Part shown: one piece after another, positions 61,690 through 64,000 of the stretch
Numbering within the stretch: the stretch's first letter is position 1
Layout: every line of letters starts with the position of its first letter
Origin: Crossiella cryophila
GTDB taxonomy: Bacteria > Actinomycetota > Actinomycetes > Mycobacteriales > Pseudonocardiaceae
Assembly: GCF_014204915.1 (NCBI RefSeq)
Contig: NZ_JACHMH010000001.1
Span: 5,295,501 to 5,359,500, forward strand
Direction: 5' to 3'
DNA length: 64,000 bases
Made by a program: the position numbers and the translations under genes
Notes under the pieces: generated by a model
What the model saw: the letters and a program-made list of their open reading frames with translations, nothing else
The model's database searches: none
What the model was told of the DNA's origin: nothing

Positions 61690-61938
61690 ATGCGACCGAA
61701 CGTGCTCGCGATCTTCTCGCTCGTCGCACTGGCCGCGGCTGCCGCGATCGCGGTCCAGCAGTCCCCGAACCTCACCTCGCGGACGGCCGGGATCTCCGTG
61801 CTCGTCACCGAGGACCCGCACTACCAGTCCGCCACCGTGCCGCTGCCCTACCGGGAGCGGGCCCGGATCGCGCGGGCGCCCGCACCCGAGGAGCTGCTCG
61901 TGCCCGCGGCCGCGCACCCGCACCAGGGGGAGCGGTGA
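61690..61938 (+). CDS. small membrane-anchored/secreted protein in the redox operon
   Basis: 82 residues, GAAAGGA before ATG. One N-terminal hydrophobic helix (MRPNVLAIFSLVALAAAAAI), then an extended polar tail (VLVTEDPHYQSATVPLPYRE) ending in His/Pro/Glu-rich residues. No family. One-base stop/start overlap with DUF742 (TGATG) supports it as a real operon member. Confidence 0.65.
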   Translation: MRPNVLAIFSLVALAAAAAIAVQQSPNLTSRTAGISVLVTEDPHYQSATVPLPYRERARIARAPAPEELLVPAAAHPHQGER

Positions 61939-62600
61939 TGCGTGGCGGCCGGGCGGTCGCGCCGCCGGGGGAACGGCCGGACGGGATGGAGCCGGTCCGC
62001 TTCGGCGGCTGGTCGGACTACGGGGAGTGGGCCGACCACGACTTCCGCGACCGGTCACCGTCGGAGGAAGCGGGGCCGGGCGGCGGCAGGCCGGTCGTGG
62101 TCGAGGCGCTGACCGAGGTGACCCCGATCAGGGTGCCGGCCGAGACCGACGCGGAGTCGGGCACCCGGCGGTCCTGCCGGATCGCCCCGGCGGCCGAGCA
62201 CGAGGACGGGATCCGGTTCGAGGCAGGCGATCTGACCCTCGACCTGGATCGCACGGCCCAGCTCATCCGGCCCTACGTCCGCTCCGGCGGCCGCTCGGAG
62301 TCCAGCCACGAGCTGGAGTTCGAGACCATGATCGCCGCCGCCCGGCCCTACGCCACCCTGCCACTGCGGGAGATGAGCGCGGACGAGCGGCTGGTGTGCC
62401 GCACCTGCGCGCTGCCGCAGTCGGTGGCCGAGATCGCGGTGGCCATCGAGGCGCCGCTCGGCCTGGCCCGCACGATCATCAGCGACGGCATCGACAAGGG
62501 ATACCTGCTGGTGCACAGCATCTCGGGCCCGACAACCGGCGGCCTGCCCTCGCTGGAGCTGCTGCGGCGCCTCTACGCCGGACTCGCCCGGCTGATCTGA
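61938..62600 (+). CDS. DUF742 protein (conservon CvnC-like)
   Basis: 220 residues. The C-terminal ~115 residues are DUF742: TAQLIRPYVRSGGRSESSHE, LEFETMIAA, CRTCALPQSVAEIAVAIEAP, LGLARTIISDGIDKGYLLVH. DUF742 proteins form the third member of actinobacterial conservons (kinase, roadblock, DUF742, GTPase). The N-terminal ~100 residues are an acidic low-complexity extension longer than usual. No roadblock gene lies upstream; redox genes do. Confidence 0.88.
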   Translation: MRGGRAVAPPGERPDGMEPVRFGGWSDYGEWADHDFRDRSPSEEAGPGGGRPVVVEALTEVTPIRVPAETDAESGTRRSCRIAPAAEHEDGIRFEAGDLTLDLDRTAQLIRPYVRSGGRSESSHELEFETMIAAARPYATLPLREMSADERLVCRTCALPQSVAEIAVAIEAPLGLARTIISDGIDKGYLLVHSISGPTTGGLPSLELLRRLYAGLARLI

Positions 62601-62623
62601 ACCCCACGGCTGACGGAGGCACG

Positions 62624-64000
62624 ATGAACAGAGACCAGGCGCGAGGACAGGGCAGGCTGCTGCTGCTCGCCTTCGTCCTGCTGTGCGCCCTGCAGTTCGC
62701 CACCGTGGCCGCCGCCGCGTCCGGGACTCCCTGGTCGCGCTGGATCGCGCCGGCCGTCGGTGTGGGCTCCCTGCTGCTGGGCGCGCTGATAGCCGTTGGC
62801 GCGCGGCGGTTGTGGCACTCGATGGACACCCTGCGCGCCGAGGTGGACGAACTGTCCGCGCGCCGGCTCTCCGAGATCGTGGGCGAGGTCGTGGACGGGC
62901 GGGATCCCGAACGCGTCGGCCTGGAGCTGCCCAACCCCACCGACGGCAAGCTGGCCATGCTCATCGACGACGTCCGGCAGGTCTGCACGCACGCGGTGCA
63001 GCTGGCCACCAAACACGACGAGATCCGCTCCGGCTACTCCGAGGTCTTCGTCACCATGTTCCGGCGCACCCAGTCCCTGCTGCTCCGCCAGCTGCAGATC
63101 ATCGAACAGCTGGAGGCTGGCGACCGCAGCTCGACCGACCTGAACCGGCTGTTCCAGCTCGACCACCTGGTCACCAGGATGCGGCGCAACAACGAGAACA
63201 TCCTGCTGCTCTCCGGCACCGAACTGGTCCGCAAGACCAAGGAGCCGGTCCCGGTCGGCGACCTGCTGCGCGCGGCGATCTCGGAGATCGGCTCCTACCA
63301 ACGGGTCCGGATGCTCGACACCCCGGCGGTGCGGGTGTCCAACACCGCGGCCGGTGACCTGATCCGGATCGTGGCCGAGCTGCTGGACAACGCCACCTCC
63401 TTCTCCGCACCCGACCAGCAGGTCACCGTCAAGGCCGAACTGGGCCGCCACCACGGCCTCTCGATCGGGGTGTTCGACAACGGGATCGGCATGTCCGATG
63501 AGGACCTGGACCGGGTGAACCGGCAGCTGCGGCGGCTGGGCTCGGAGGAGATCGCGCGCACCCGCCGGGTCGGGCTGCTCGTGGTCGGCAGGCTGGCTGG
63601 CAAGTACGGGATCCGGGTGGAACTCTTCGGCGGCAACACCGTCACCGGGGTCTCGGCGCTGATCACCGTGCCGAGTTCGGCGTTGCTGGAGGAGGACGAG
63701 GTGCGGGCCGCGCTGCCCGGCGATCCGCGCCGGGGCCTGACCCAGGGCGCGGGCGGCGTGCCGGCGGAACGGCCGGACGCCGCGGTGCTGGTGACCACCA
63801 CGCTGCGGCGGGCCGAGTCCGAGGCGAGAACGCCGGTGCGGGCCAGTTCCCGGCGGCAGTCCTCCTGGTACAGCAGGTCCAGGACGCCGGTGCGGGCGGG
63901 CCAGGCGTGGCGGGATTCCGCCGAGGTGGTCGCCAAGGTGCACGCGGGAGTCTCCGGTGAGCTGCCGATCCGGGTGCCCCAGCGGGCCGCGCCGGAGTCA
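62624..64000 (+). CDS. conservon-type (CvnA-like) histidine kinase, 3' end cut by window
   Basis: 459 codons from ATG 62624 to the window end without a stop. Two helices (about 10-32 and 41-61) enclose only a few residues, so the large extracellular nitrate-sensor-like domain of typical CvnA is missing. The cytoplasmic HAMP-like region leads to LFQLDHLVTRMRRNNENILL (His181), then HATPase motifs AELLDNATSFSAPDQQV and GVFDNGIGMSDEDL. Follows DUF742 by 23 bases; the usual conservon order (kinase first) is reversed here. Roadblock and GTPase genes may lie beyond the edge. Confidence 0.87.
   Translation, partial: MNRDQARGQGRLLLLAFVLLCALQFATVAAAASGTPWSRWIAPAVGVGSLLLGALIAVGARRLWHSMDTLRAEVDELSARRLSEIVGEVVDGRDPERVGLELPNPTDGKLAMLIDDVRQVCTHAVQLATKHDEIRSGYSEVFVTMFRRTQSLLLRQLQIIEQLEAGDRSSTDLNRLFQLDHLVTRMRRNNENILLLSGTELVRKTKEPVPVGDLLRAAISEIGSYQRVRMLDTPAVRVSNTAAGDLIRIVAELLDNATSFSAPDQQVTVKAELGRHHGLSIGVFDNGIGMSDEDLDRVNRQLRRLGSEEIARTRRVGLLVVGRLAGKYGIRVELFGGNTVTGVSALITVPSSALLEEDEVRAALPGDPRRGLTQGAGGVPAERPDAAVLVTTTLRRAESEARTPVRASSRRQSSWYSRSRTPVRAGQAWRDSAEVVAKVHAGVSGELPIRVPQRAAPES

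Overview
The window is very GC-rich with strong third-position GC bias and frequent GTG/TTG starts. It carries Tat-like and lipobox signal peptides, Spo0M, MerR, WYL, PucR and TetR regulators and a conservon-type DUF742/kinase pair. Together these point to a filamentous actinobacterium, most likely of the Pseudonocardiales; that placement is inference. It reads as chromosomal accessory DNA. I see no rRNA, tRNA, transposase, phage or convincing CRISPR, and no gene-free stretch longer than about 300 bases.

Layout. 1-10 kb: the N-terminal part of an SNF2-type helicase (minus), a secreted epoxide-hydrolase-like enzyme, a composite hairpin repeat, a lipoprotein, a small membrane protein, a seven-repeat propeller/DUF4185 protein, and a three-gene operon of unrecognised paralogues (long-short-long). 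10-19 kb: MerR regulator, secreted TAP-like peptidase, SnoaL-like protein, WYL regulator, trpF, a pair of secreted proteins, and an esterase lipoprotein divergent from a TetR gene across a perfect 16-bp palindrome. 19-24.5 kb: a rifampin monooxygenase (rox) behind a rifamycin-associated element, an XRE regulator, an SDR, and an MFS exporter whose 3' end lies in an array of four palindromes spaced exactly 43 bp apart. 24.6-29.4 kb: a small secreted peptide, a large M60/ImpA-like metalloprotease and a LysE exporter.

29-36 kb: an RpiR regulator and a four-gene quaternary-amine (OpuC/EgtU-like) ABC importer, divergent from a histidine-ammonia-lyase-family protein whose MIO tripeptide reads Gly-Thr-Gly. 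36-43.4 kb: PucR regulator, beta-lactamase-fold hydrolase, small secreted protein, P450, stand-alone condensation domain plus panD, DJ-1-like protein, and the second hairpin repeat. 43.4-49 kb: a hydroxycinnamate (ferulate/p-coumarate) catabolic locus (ech, fcs, aryl-alcohol dehydrogenase, vdh, MarR) with matching operator-like sites. 49-53.7 kb: a two-component system in line with an amino-acid-adenylating enzyme and a membrane flavin reductase, a split version of the fungal TmpL arrangement.

53.8-64 kb: Spo0M, an isopropanol-dehydrogenase-like enzyme, a glycosyltransferase-cyclase pair, a secreted beta/gamma-crystallin-like protein, and a tightly packed redox operon: DUF4142 lipoprotein, ferric-reductase/ferredoxin fusion, ferredoxin reductase, small membrane protein, DUF742 and a sensorless conservon kinase cut by the window end.

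Best candidates for something undescribed: the redox-conservon operon, the split TmpL-like module with its own two-component system, the importer/lyase locus with the altered MIO triad, the modular three-paralogue operon, and three unexplained DNA signals (the 43-bp palindrome array, the two-copy 21-nt-unit hairpin, and an over-represented 11-bp palindrome).
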